From NCBI GenBank assembly GCA_021785795.1, contig JAJYEK010000035.1, positions 1 to 30,901 on the forward strand: 30,901 nt of DNA, in the 5' to 3' direction. Shown here one piece after another: positions 16,773-24,572 of this stretch; within the stretch, counting starts at the first letter, position 1; each line of letters begins with the position of its first letter. Both the position numbers and the translations under genes were made by a program. The notes under the pieces are model-generated. The model was not told the DNA's origin and made no database searches. It saw only the letters and a list, made by a program, of their open reading frames with translations. Source of the DNA: Pseudomonadota bacterium (lineage in GTDB: Bacteria > Pseudomonadota > Gammaproteobacteria > Acidiferrobacterales > UBA6901).

Positions 16773-17246
16773 ATGAGAACACATAAGGCAGTTCTGGGCG
16801 CGGCGATCGGCATGCTGCTGGCGGGGTGCGCGTCCATCCCGACCGGACCCACCGTTGCGGTCATGCCGGGCCCCGGAAAGCCGTTTGAACAGTTCCGGCA
16901 GGATGATGCAGTCTGCCGCGAGTTTGCCCGTCAGCAGCTTGGGGTAGAGCCGAGCAAGGTCGCGCAGCAGCAGGTACTGTCGGGCGCGGTGGCCGGAGCT
17001 GCCATCGGAGCCGCCTCTGGTGCATTGTTGGGGCACGGTCAGGAGGCTGTCGGAACGGGTGCCGGTGCAGGCCTGCTCCTGGGTTCAGCAGCCGGTGCCG
17101 GCGCGGCGGATCAAAGCACCATGGATCTGCAATATCGCTACAACATTTCCTACGAGCAGTGCATGTACGCCAAGGGTAATCTGATCCCAGGTTACCCTGC
17201 ACCGCGCTATTATGCGCCGCCACCGCCCCCACCGCCCCCCCAGTGA
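16773..17246 (+). CDS. Glycine-zipper lipoprotein
   Basis: 157 residues. A lipoprotein signal peptide ends in the lipobox LLAGC (Cys at about residue 19), predicting lipid anchoring in the envelope. The mature protein has a region rich in small residues, GAVAGAAIGAASGALLGHG, followed by GTGAGAGLLLGSAAGAGAA. This is a glycine-zipper pattern typical of small outer-membrane or stress-related lipoproteins (SlyB/YMGG-like). The tail is Tyr/Pro-rich and ends in eight consecutive prolines plus Gln. The start ATG at 16773 follows AGGAG at good spacing. It forms a bicistron with the upstream secreted protein. Function unknown; membrane association or oligomerisation through the zipper is likely. Confidence 0.85.
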   Translation: MRTHKAVLGAAIGMLLAGCASIPTGPTVAVMPGPGKPFEQFRQDDAVCREFARQQLGVEPSKVAQQQVLSGAVAGAAIGAASGALLGHGQEAVGTGAGAGLLLGSAAGAGAADQSTMDLQYRYNISYEQCMYAKGNLIPGYPAPRYYAPPPPPPPPQ

Positions 17247-17252
17247 CATTTG

Positions 17253-17286
17253 CTGCGCTCCGGTACCGCAGGTGACCGGAGCGCAG
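17253..17286. terminator. Strong hairpin between convergent genes
   Basis: A perfect 11-bp stem (CTGCGCTCCGG at 17253-17263 pairing with 17276-17286) and a 12-base loop lie 6 bases after the lipoprotein stop and 77 bases after the SDR stop on the other strand. It is placed to act as a bidirectional terminator, although neither side has a strong T-tract. Confidence 0.55.
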
Positions 17287-17362
17287 CGGCAGGGCGGACC
17301 GGTTGCTGGCGCTGCCACAACCTGTGGCCCGCCGCAGCGGACGCATCCGCCGATATCAGCGG

Positions 17363-18163
17363 TCAGCCGCCGTGACGGAACGACGGGTAGAGCACCATAC
17401 CGCCGTCGACCAGAAGGCTCGGACCGGTTACGTAGGAGGCCATGTCGCTCGCCAGCAGCGCAACCATGCGGCCGATCTCACTGGGTTCACCCATGCGGTT
17501 GGAGGGTATCTTGCGCAGCAGATCCTTGAGCGTATCGGGGTTGCTCCAGACCGGCTCGTTGATGTGGGTCTTGATGGCTCCCGGGGCCACGCCCAGCACG
17601 CGCACGCCGAGGTCCGCCGTTTCTTGGGCGAGCGTCTGGGTGAGCATGGTCAGCGCCGCTTTCGAGCAGGTATAGGCGCTGTAGCCGCTCCACGGAATGC
17701 TCTCGTGTACGGAACTGATGTTGATGATCACCCCGTGGCGTGCGGCGGTCATGCGCTTGAGGGCTTCGCGCGCGCAGTGATAGGCGCCGAACAAGTTGAT
17801 CTGGATCACACGGTACCAGCTCTGTGGGTCCGACTCCCAGCAGCGGGCAGCGACGCCGTCGATACCGGCATTGTTGACCAGGATGTCCACGCCCCCGAAT
17901 TCCCGGTCCATTGCGGCAAACATCTGCTCCACCTGGCCGGCATCGGATATGTCGGCTGCCAGGCTGATCGCCCGGACCCCTTGCTGCCGCGCGGCTGCAG
18001 CAACCTGTTCGGCATTGGCCGCATCCTTTCCGCTCGGTTCCGCGAGATAGTTCACCGCTACGTCGGCACCGGCTTGCGCCAGGGCATGGGCGATGGCCTC
18101 GCCGATGCCGGAACTCGCGCCGGTGACCAGTGCACGCCGGCCTTTCAAATCTATGTTAATCAT
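17363..18163 (-). CDS. Short-chain dehydrogenase/reductase, glucose-1-dehydrogenase-like
   Basis: 266 residues, classical SDR. Visible motifs: cofactor-binding TGASSGIG (14-21), NNAG (97-100), catalytic Ser in INISS (about 150-151) and Y164-x3-K168 in YTCSK. The C-terminal PGAIKTHINEP and GPSLLVDGG fit the family that includes glucose 1-dehydrogenase and 3-oxoacyl reductases. The insertion EPSGKDAANAEQV after the second strand leaves NAD versus NADP preference open. The ATG at 18163 follows GAGGAG by six bases. It is the last gene of a tight operon with GH15, GMC oxidoreductase and MFS genes (14-base gap to the MFS stop), which points to a sugar or sugar-derived substrate, for example oxidising glucose released by the GH15 enzyme (inference). 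Confidence 0.88.
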   Translation of the reverse strand: MINIDLKGRRALVTGASSGIGEAIAHALAQAGADVAVNYLAEPSGKDAANAEQVAAAARQQGVRAISLAADISDAGQVEQMFAAMDREFGGVDILVNNAGIDGVAARCWESDPQSWYRVIQINLFGAYHCAREALKRMTAARHGVIINISSVHESIPWSGYSAYTCSKAALTMLTQTLAQETADLGVRVLGVAPGAIKTHINEPVWSNPDTLKDLLRKIPSNRMGEPSEIGRMVALLASDMASYVTGPSLLVDGGMVLYPSFRHGG

Positions 18164-18177
18164 TGCTTTGCTCCTCA

Positions 18178-19383
18178 TCACGTTTTGCTGGAAACCGGAC
18201 CGGGACGGCGGGACGCGAGTCCCGGTCCGGAACAGGGACGGCTCAGCCAGTAGGCGAGCCCGAACAGAGGCAGGCTCCAGAGCGCCGACAGGCCGTAGAT
18301 CTTTGCCAGACTGAGGCTTCCCTGCAGGGGGCCGAGCGCATAGGAGCCGATGCCTTCGCCCGACATCAAGGCCGCAACGAGCAGGCCCGCCACCCGGGTC
18401 TGGCTCCCGGCATAGGCCTCCAGGGCGAACGACATGGTGTAGGGATAGTAGATACTGCAGGCGGCCCCCGCCGCCGCAAACGTGGCGACCAGTGCCCCCG
18501 GAGAGGACACGAACGGCAGCGCCAGGAAGCAGCAGGCCATTGCCACCGGCGATGCACGATAGATCAGCCAGGGCGGAGCCTGGCGTGCCGGTATCACGCT
18601 GAACGCGAGTCGGAATGCGGTCATGGCGCCCCAGAAGGCGGACAGTGCCCAGGCACCGTAACGGGCAGGCAGATCGTGATTGCCGCTGACATAGAGCGCG
18701 GCCCAGCTTCCAAAGGTGCCCTCGACCACTGCATAGATAAGGACCGCAAGCCCGAACATCGACACTGGATGCCGCGGCCCCATGGATTCCCCGGCTGAGG
18801 CGTTGCGGGCGCGGGCGTCGGGAAGAGTCACCGACAGGAACAGCACAGCGATGAAGCCGGCAATCAGGATTGTCGGCCACAGCCACCATCGGCCCGCGGT
18901 GTCGAACAGGTCGAGTATCAGCGGCGATAGCGCGGTACTGCCGCCGATCACGGCGTTGAGCAGCGTGACCGCTGCGGTTTCGCGTTCCGGGAACTGGATG
19001 GCGGCAAGATGGTTGATGGCGGAGAGGTTGAAACCGAATCCCAATCCGAGCAGCGCGGTTTCCGCCAGCAGCATGATGTAGGCGGCAGGGTGGCCGGTGT
19101 AGGCGTCACTGCCGACCAGCAGAAGCAACGCGAGCGCGTTGGCTGCGAGCCCGAGCCGCAGTACGCCATTGGTGCCGAGGCGACGGTCCAGGATGCCTGC
19201 TGTCAGGGCGCTCGTGATCGCCCCGGCCGTCATGGGCAGAAAGAGGCTGCCATATTCGGTGGCTGACAGATGATAGGGATTGCCCTTGAGATGGGTGCCG
19301 AGCGCGGGAATGAGCACGAACGCGAAGCCCTGCAGCAGACCGGCCCCGTAGACCGTCGAAACTGCCAGTGCCGGTCTAGCCAT
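18178..19383 (-). CDS. Major facilitator superfamily transporter
   Basis: 401 residues with about twelve hydrophobic helices and the short charged loop DRRLGTNGVLRLGL between helices 2 and 3, typical of MFS. The N-terminal half contains LLGLGFGFNLSAINHLAAIQFPE and the C-terminal half YYPYTMSFALEAYAGSQTRVAGLL, as in uncharacterised sugar or multidrug-type MFS carriers. The ATG at 19383 overlaps the end of the GMC oxidoreductase gene by eight bases, indicating translational coupling; a longer open frame upstream runs inside that gene and is rejected. Substrate unknown. Its place between sugar-processing enzymes suggests a sugar, polyol or oxidised sugar acid. Confidence 0.88.
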   Translation of the reverse strand: MARPALAVSTVYGAGLLQGFAFVLIPALGTHLKGNPYHLSATEYGSLFLPMTAGAITSALTAGILDRRLGTNGVLRLGLAANALALLLLVGSDAYTGHPAAYIMLLAETALLGLGFGFNLSAINHLAAIQFPERETAAVTLLNAVIGGSTALSPLILDLFDTAGRWWLWPTILIAGFIAVLFLSVTLPDARARNASAGESMGPRHPVSMFGLAVLIYAVVEGTFGSWAALYVSGNHDLPARYGAWALSAFWGAMTAFRLAFSVIPARQAPPWLIYRASPVAMACCFLALPFVSSPGALVATFAAAGAACSIYYPYTMSFALEAYAGSQTRVAGLLVAALMSGEGIGSYALGPLQGSLSLAKIYGLSALWSLPLFGLAYWLSRPCSGPGLASRRPGPVSSKT

Positions 19384-20914
19384 GCCAGTCGCCCCCGGCA
19401 AGCCGCACCTTGAGATGCTCTGCGACGCGCTGTGCCTGCGCCATGATGGTGAGCGACGGATTGACGGCAGCGATGGAAGGCATGAAGCTGCCGTCCACCA
19501 CGAACAGATTGTCCACCTCATGGGCGCGGCAATAGGGGTCGAGCACGCTGCGCGCGGGGTCCGTGCCAAACCGGGCCGTGCCCACCTGATGGGCGACCCC
19601 CTCGATGCCGATTCTCTGGGAGAAGATCACGGGAAAGCCGATGCGGCGCAGCACGCTGCGCCAGGCAGCCAGCAGCCGGGAGTGCGCTTCGACATTATTG
19701 GGCGTATAGCTGAGCCGGATCTGTCCGGACCCGCTCAGCGTGACGCGGTTGTCGGAACGTGCCAGGTCTTCAGTCGTCAGCCACCAGTCTACGGAATGAC
19801 GTCCGAACCAGTCCGCGACGGGTCGGGGCAGGGCAGGACGCTCGGCCTTCAGCACCGCGCCGGTCACCTTTCCGAGCAGCTGCACGTGGCCGAGCGGATA
19901 GGGAAACTCCGGATCGCCCGAACCGTGGTAATAGTCGTTTACGCCGATGGTCTTCTGGAAGGTTATCGAATGGCCGCGCCAGGGCGAGAGCGCCAACATG
20001 ACCGAATTCAGATGGCACATGTAGTTACGCCCCACCTGGTCGGAGCCGTTGGCCAGTCCCCTGGGGTGCGCACTGCTGCCCGATGCGAGCAGCAGTGCCG
20101 CTGAATTGACCGCACCCGCAGCCAGCACCACCACGCGTGCCGTGAACGATTCCGGACCCTGTTGGCCCTCGCCTTGTACCGCGACGATTTTCCGGCCATC
20201 GGGGGAGCTTTGCAGGCGCGTGATGCGCAGGCCGGTTTTCAGGCGGACGTTGGAGTCGCCCAGGGCGGGTCGCACCGCGCTGTTCTCGGCGTCTCCCTTG
20301 GCCTGCACCAGGCACGGAAATCCGTCGCAGGTGTCGCATCGGATGCAGGGGCTTGCGGACCGGTGGGCCTCGTCGAGATGGACAGCGAGCGGCAGGTGAA
20401 ACGGATGCAGGCCGCATGCCTGCAGGCGGCGAAAAACCGCATCGATCTCCGGCTCGTGGCTGACCGGCGGGTACGGAAAGGGTCCGGACGCGGGAGGCTC
20501 TGTCGGATCCTCGCCGCGCTGGCCGTGCGCGAAGTACCAGGTCTCGGCGCGGTCGTAGAACGGCGCCAGGTCCGCGTAGCGGATGGGCCAGGCTACGGTG
20601 TCGCCGTCGGCATGATGGAGGGCACTGAAATCGCGTTCCCGCCGGCGCAATATCGCGGCGCCATACAGCTTGGTGTTGCCGCCGACATGATAGCCGGTCA
20701 CGGGCCGGAAGGGCGCCCCATTCCGGTCGAGCCAGCGCTCCCCGGTATGATACAGATGCCGGTGGAACACCGCTTCCGGATCCCAGTTGCTCTTGGCGCG
20801 CGGCAGAAAATCTCCCCGCTCCAGCAGCAGGATCTTCAGGCCGCTCCCGGCCAGCGCTCTGGCCAGCGTGCCGCCTCCGGCGCCGGTGCCGATGATAATG
20901 ATGTCAGCGTCCAT
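19376..20914 (-). CDS. GMC-family FAD oxidoreductase with a four-cysteine motif
   Basis: 512 residues. The N-terminal FAD-binding fold starts IIIIGTGAGGGTLARAL with LLLERG at the end of the second strand. GGNTKLYGAAILR corresponds to the GMC signature region, and the C-terminal part carries EGVAHQVGTARFG and VNPSLTIMAQAQRVAEHL, which hold the catalytic His/Asn of the family. A cluster C190-x2-C193-x2-C196-x4-C201 (SPCIRCDTCDGFPC) could bind an Fe-S cluster, as in FAD-dependent glucose and fructose dehydrogenases, or zinc. Homologues oxidise alcohols and sugars. No Tat or Sec signal is seen, so it is probably cytoplasmic. It overlaps GH15 upstream by 11 bases and MFS downstream by 8. Sugar oxidation is the best guess. 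Confidence 0.9.
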   Translation of the reverse strand: MDADIIIIGTGAGGGTLARALAGSGLKILLLERGDFLPRAKSNWDPEAVFHRHLYHTGERWLDRNGAPFRPVTGYHVGGNTKLYGAAILRRRERDFSALHHADGDTVAWPIRYADLAPFYDRAETWYFAHGQRGEDPTEPPASGPFPYPPVSHEPEIDAVFRRLQACGLHPFHLPLAVHLDEAHRSASPCIRCDTCDGFPCLVQAKGDAENSAVRPALGDSNVRLKTGLRITRLQSSPDGRKIVAVQGEGQQGPESFTARVVVLAAGAVNSAALLLASGSSAHPRGLANGSDQVGRNYMCHLNSVMLALSPWRGHSITFQKTIGVNDYYHGSGDPEFPYPLGHVQLLGKVTGAVLKAERPALPRPVADWFGRHSVDWWLTTEDLARSDNRVTLSGSGQIRLSYTPNNVEAHSRLLAAWRSVLRRIGFPVIFSQRIGIEGVAHQVGTARFGTDPARSVLDPYCRAHEVDNLFVVDGSFMPSIAAVNPSLTIMAQAQRVAEHLKVRLAGGDWHG

Positions 20915-23276
20915 CTTGGTCGGAGCCGGTCCGCGGCCTCACGTCGACGCTGTAATCCTGGCCGTGCCAGCGGCCATCATCCAGCCAGCGGAACGTGAAA
21001 TCAATCCGCTGGCCGGGACGCAGGGTGTCAGTGGGCAGTTCGGCGAGGTACAGGCCGAGACCGGCATCGTGCGTCAGCAAATCGGCCGCATTGCGCCAGC
21101 CGTCCGTGCCCCAGTGGATCAGCGCCGGTTGCGGCAGAACAATTCGCAGGCGCTTGCCGCAGGGAAGCCGTCCGAGACGGACATGCAGGCTCCAGTAAGC
21201 CCAGGGCGTATCCGGGCGGCGACCCTGATAGCGTTTCCATACGGCCTCGGGCCGGTCGAACGGGCGTCCCAAAACCATGCTCGTGGCGAGCTTGATGAAT
21301 TCAGCGTGGGCCCACACCAGCGGCATCGCCGATCCGGTAGGTCGTCCCGGATGGAGATTGTGTTCCGGAATCGGTGCGCTGTCCCAGACCTGTTCCGGAA
21401 TTAGACCGCACTTTCCGCTCATGGCTGCCATGGCCCGCAGGTAGGGCCGCGCGTCCTCACCGGCAGCCAGTGCGTAGTGGCCGCGTTCTCCGGTCAGCAG
21501 CGGCCAGGCCCGGCCGTGACCGGTGCCGTCGAATCCGAGACCGTCGGCATGTTCGCCGTAGCCGTCACCGTTGTAGCGGTGCCAGGCGGGGCCGCTCGGC
21601 GTATCCACCTTGAGAAGCGAGTCGGTCACCTTGACGCTGGCGCGTATCACCGGGTCGTCAGCCCGGCGCAGTCCGAAGCGTACCAGTTGCAGGAAATCCC
21701 CGCCCACCTGTTCTTCTGCGGGGAGATCCAGGTCGCGGGCCCGGTTCTTGATGGGCAGAACCTCGCTGAGTGCGGCCCGGCCCTCCAGAACCTGGGCTGG
21801 AGCCATGCGTACGTAATAGCTCTCCACCCCAAGCTCGCGGGCAAGCCTTGTATTGTGCACAACGGTCCAGTGTTCGATGCGTGAATTCCAGTAATCGGCC
21901 AGGTCCAGGACGAAACCGCGCGCAGGTTCCTGCAGGAAATCCGCACCGCACACCAGGGCTGCAATGCACACCGCGAGGGTAAAGAGATTGACGCCGGCAT
22001 CCTCCTCCCATCGGTCTTGCTGGGTCGTGGGACCGGAGCGAACAATGAAGCCCAGGGCACGCTGCACCATGTCGTCCACGACGATATCGTCCAGCGCGTC
22101 GCGCTCGATCAATGCGGCGGCCAGCAGCACCGCGAAGCCGGCCTCGTCGAGCTGCACTCCTGACCAGTAGGGCTTGCCGCCGAGCCACTGGTTCTGGTAC
22201 CAGTGTCCATCGGCCTGTTGTGTGGCGATCAGGTAGCGCAGGATGTTGCGGGCTTCGTCTATGGCGCCCAGGGAAAGCAGTCCTCCCGCACTTTCCACCA
22301 GGTCCCGCGGCCACACTAGGTGATAACCACCGAGGTCATCCTTGGTGGTGCCCCAGGGAACGCTCAGGCTGGCGACCATGGCGCCGGGATAGGTCTTGTC
22401 CTGGTGCGCGCGCAACACCATGGCGGAAGTCTGGAAAATTGTCACAAGATCCGGGTCAAGATCCGGAGGAAAGGCGCAGTTGCGCGTCCGGTCGGCGTGC
22501 CAGGCCTGCCAGCACTCTACCTGGTGCTGCCAGGCCGCTTCGAATGGTTGGGCCAGTGACGCCAGGGCGAGGGTAGCGGCGGACTCCTTGCTGCTGCCGA
22601 AGCCAAGCGCCAGCACCGCCTGACGCGGAAGCTCGCCGGTAAGCGCGACATTTCCGGGCCCGGCTTCATCATAAGTCCAGGACATGGCGCCATTGCGGGC
22701 GAAGTCCTGCCAGCCGTCGCTGACGCCGACGTATCCGGCGCTGGATCGGCCCAGGGCGTCGTGCTGGCGCATGTCGACGGCGGCCAGGGCCAGGCCGAAC
22801 GGGCCTTGCTCAGCCCACAATACAGCGTGCCCATTGTATATCGCGGTACAGGCGGTGTTATCGTGGCCGGTGCCGCCCAGGTGCGGTGCCAGGAGCACGT
22901 ACGGCCTCAGTCCCGGGTCGCCCGACAGGACAAGCTCGATCAGCATGACATCCCGCAGAGCGTCCGGCGCGACGCGCAGCCGCAGTTCGAAGCGGGGATG
23001 TGTGTGTACGATTTCAACCACCGGAATGCCCGGTCCCGGCACGCAAACGCGATAGGACTCCAGTCGCTTGACCTCGACCCAGAAGCCGTTGCCATCGGCG
23101 ACAATGATGCCGAGGTCGCGCGTCTGGGGGATGTCGGCGCGCGGGTAGTAGATTTCGTTCAGTATGCCAAAGCTGGTGGTGAACCAGACTCGTGCCGGGC
23201 CGAGTGCGGTCCCGACCATGTCCTTGGCGCTGGTGGTCCAGGTGGGAGCAATTCCGGGCTGGCCGGGAGCGTGCAT
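20904..23276 (-). CDS. Glycoside hydrolase family 15 (glucoamylase/glucodextranase-like)
   Basis: 790 residues. An N-terminal beta-sandwich (about 1-270, the bacterial glucoamylase/glucodextranase N domain) precedes an (alpha/alpha)6 catalytic barrel (about 275-690) and a C-terminal beta domain (700-790). The substrate-recognition motif is VWPRDLVESAGG. The catalytic pair is a general-acid Glu in DRWEEDAG (E424/E425) and the general base E628 in IPEQVWD. GH15 enzymes release glucose from non-reducing ends of alpha-glucans, dextran or trehalose-type substrates with inversion. There is no signal peptide (MHAPGQPGIAPTW), so it likely acts inside the cell on glycogen, maltodextrins or trehalose. 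The ATG is preceded by CAGGAGA. It is the first gene of a four-gene overlapping operon with oxidoreductases and a transporter. Confidence 0.93.
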   Translation of the reverse strand: MHAPGQPGIAPTWTTSAKDMVGTALGPARVWFTTSFGILNEIYYPRADIPQTRDLGIIVADGNGFWVEVKRLESYRVCVPGPGIPVVEIVHTHPRFELRLRVAPDALRDVMLIELVLSGDPGLRPYVLLAPHLGGTGHDNTACTAIYNGHAVLWAEQGPFGLALAAVDMRQHDALGRSSAGYVGVSDGWQDFARNGAMSWTYDEAGPGNVALTGELPRQAVLALGFGSSKESAATLALASLAQPFEAAWQHQVECWQAWHADRTRNCAFPPDLDPDLVTIFQTSAMVLRAHQDKTYPGAMVASLSVPWGTTKDDLGGYHLVWPRDLVESAGGLLSLGAIDEARNILRYLIATQQADGHWYQNQWLGGKPYWSGVQLDEAGFAVLLAAALIERDALDDIVVDDMVQRALGFIVRSGPTTQQDRWEEDAGVNLFTLAVCIAALVCGADFLQEPARGFVLDLADYWNSRIEHWTVVHNTRLARELGVESYYVRMAPAQVLEGRAALSEVLPIKNRARDLDLPAEEQVGGDFLQLVRFGLRRADDPVIRASVKVTDSLLKVDTPSGPAWHRYNGDGYGEHADGLGFDGTGHGRAWPLLTGERGHYALAAGEDARPYLRAMAAMSGKCGLIPEQVWDSAPIPEHNLHPGRPTGSAMPLVWAHAEFIKLATSMVLGRPFDRPEAVWKRYQGRRPDTPWAYWSLHVRLGRLPCGKRLRIVLPQPALIHWGTDGWRNAADLLTHDAGLGLYLAELPTDTLRPGQRIDFTFRWLDDGRWHGQDYSVDVRPRTGSDQDGR

Positions 23277-23466
23277 GGTGTGTCTCCTGAAGGAAAAGAT
23301 GGTGTGGAGGGGGGCATTTCGACGGATTGACTGTCCGGTGGCCTGCCCGGGCCGAACGGTCGCGGCGGCATCCTGTGCCGGACCCGGCGGGAACTGGCGT
23401 CACCACGGACATCGCCACCGATGCCAGCCGCCCGGGCGGACGACCAGACGGGGGACGGGCCAGTCT

Positions 23467-23494
23467 GCAGTGCGGTGGAAATCCACCGCTGCGC
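23467..23494. repeat. Imperfect hairpin in the GH15 upstream region
   Basis: An 8-bp perfect inner stem (GCGGTGGA/TCCACCGC, 23472-23489, two-base loop) extends outward, after a 3x3 internal mismatch, with four more pairs (CTGC/GCAG). It lies about 190 bases upstream of the GH15 start and could be an RNA leader hairpin or operator. Confidence 0.45.
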
Positions 23495-23577
23495 AGGTTC
23501 GCAGAAATATGCCATGTGATTCCGTATGCATGCCTGGTTGTGCCGTGTTTGATCCCGGCCGTGGTGTCGTCATGCCG

Positions 23578-23600
23578 GATCGGTCCGGCACGGACCGATC
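23578..23600. promoter_or_regulatory. Perfect 10-bp inverted repeat, candidate operator
   Basis: GATCGGTCCG and its exact reverse complement are separated by three bases, about 300 bases upstream of GH15 and 30-40 bases from an AT-rich patch (23630-23645) that could be the core promoter. Length and spacing suit a dimeric repressor or activator site. No regulator gene lies in the operon, so the binder is unknown. Confidence 0.4.
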
Positions 23601-24075
23601 TGCTGTACGGGATCCCTCCCATCTCAAGCGTTCATTTAATTAAGGTACATCCGAGGGTTTTGCGTGTGCGTCGAACGGTGCGCATTGTCCTCGTTTGGCA
23701 TTGTGTACGTTGCTTCGACCGGTGATTGCGGGCTCCGTTCCGGAATCGTGCCAAAAACGTCAGATTTCGGGGCCGGATCGGGCTGGTCAGCGGCCCCCAA
23801 TGCCGGGCCGGATGACGGCAGTGTACGCCGCGGACGGAGTTTCAGCGAAATTCCGGGTCGCTGGGCACCGCGGCACCGCTTGCCTGCGGTGCCGGTCCGG
23901 TCGGATGGCGGGTTCAGGGAGGAAGGGGTGGCGCGGCGCGGATCGGGGCAGGCGCGGGCAGGTATGTCCGGGAGCCGCTGGGGAGGAAGAGGGCATTCCC
24001 GGACACCGCCCGTGCCTGCAATTCGATTTCCGGCATCAACCGGCGCCTGATGTGCGGGCCCTCAGAAGGCGGAAT

Positions 24076-24119
24076 GGCGCGGCAGGAGCGCGACCTGTGC
24101 AGTCTGCGGCTGCCGCGCC
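24076..24119 (-). terminator. Hairpin downstream of the sulfur operon
   Basis: A perfect 10-bp stem (GGCGCGGCAG at 24076-24085 pairing with 24110-24119) with a 24-base loop begins 17 bases after the DUF1641 stop. It may terminate the dsrE-tusA-sqr-DUF1641 transcript; there is no T-tract. Confidence 0.4.
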
Positions 24120-24135
24120 GGTGTATCACGCGCCA

Positions 24136-24558
24136 TCAGCTGTTGCTGCGATGCTGTTGCCGCAGGCTGTGGCTGAGATGTTTGCCGACCAGGGCGAGAA
24201 GCCGCAGACCTTCCTGGGTTCCGGGTTCACGCATGACACCAAGTATGCCGCCGATGCCGCCCGACGCCGCCGGGGCCTCGGCGACTTCCCGGCTGAGCGC
24301 GTGGAGGACGTCCGCCAGGGCGATCAGCAGGCGCTGGCTATCCTCGCGGTTGATGACCTGCAGAAGGCGCATCAGACCTTCATTGCGCGTGAGCCGGTCG
24401 AGCTGATTGAGGCCCTCGCTCGTTGCCCGGGCGATGCGTGCCACCATTTCATCGGACATCGCGTCGCGGGCCGAGGCAATGAAGTGCGCGAGTTCAACGA
24501 GCTGTTGAAGATCATCCCTGACGATTGGTTCGACGGGGGTTTCGACTTTGGAGTTCAT
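24136..24558 (-). CDS. DUF1641 protein
   Basis: 140 residues, no signal peptide and no cysteines. The core (about 45-130) matches the DUF1641 pattern: SEGLNQLDRLTRNEGLMRLLQVINRE, then GGIGGILGVMREPGTQEGLRLLALVGKHL. DUF1641 proteins are small helical proteins of unknown biochemical role, found in many sulfur and formate oxidisers next to sulfide:quinone oxidoreductases or formate dehydrogenases. Here the gene follows sqr after 14 bases with GAGGAAG upstream of the ATG, so it is almost certainly in the same operon. A supportive role for Sqr, such as membrane attachment or complex formation, is an inference from this neighbourhood only. Confidence 0.8.
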   Translation of the reverse strand: MNSKVETPVEPIVRDDLQQLVELAHFIASARDAMSDEMVARIARATSEGLNQLDRLTRNEGLMRLLQVINREDSQRLLIALADVLHALSREVAEAPAASGGIGGILGVMREPGTQEGLRLLALVGKHLSHSLRQQHRSNS

Positions 24559-24572
24559 GTCTATTGGCTTCC

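Larger units (their letters stand above)
23277..24135. other. Gene-free regulatory stretch upstream of the GH15 operon
   Basis: About 860 bases with no supportable gene; frames open on the plus strand run antisense into the DUF1641 gene and give low-complexity products. It contains two marked inverted repeats (23467-23494 and 23578-23600), an AT-rich patch at 23630-23645 (TTCATTTAATTAAGG) that could be the core promoter of the GH15 operon, and a hairpin (24076-24119) after DUF1641. Confidence 0.45.
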
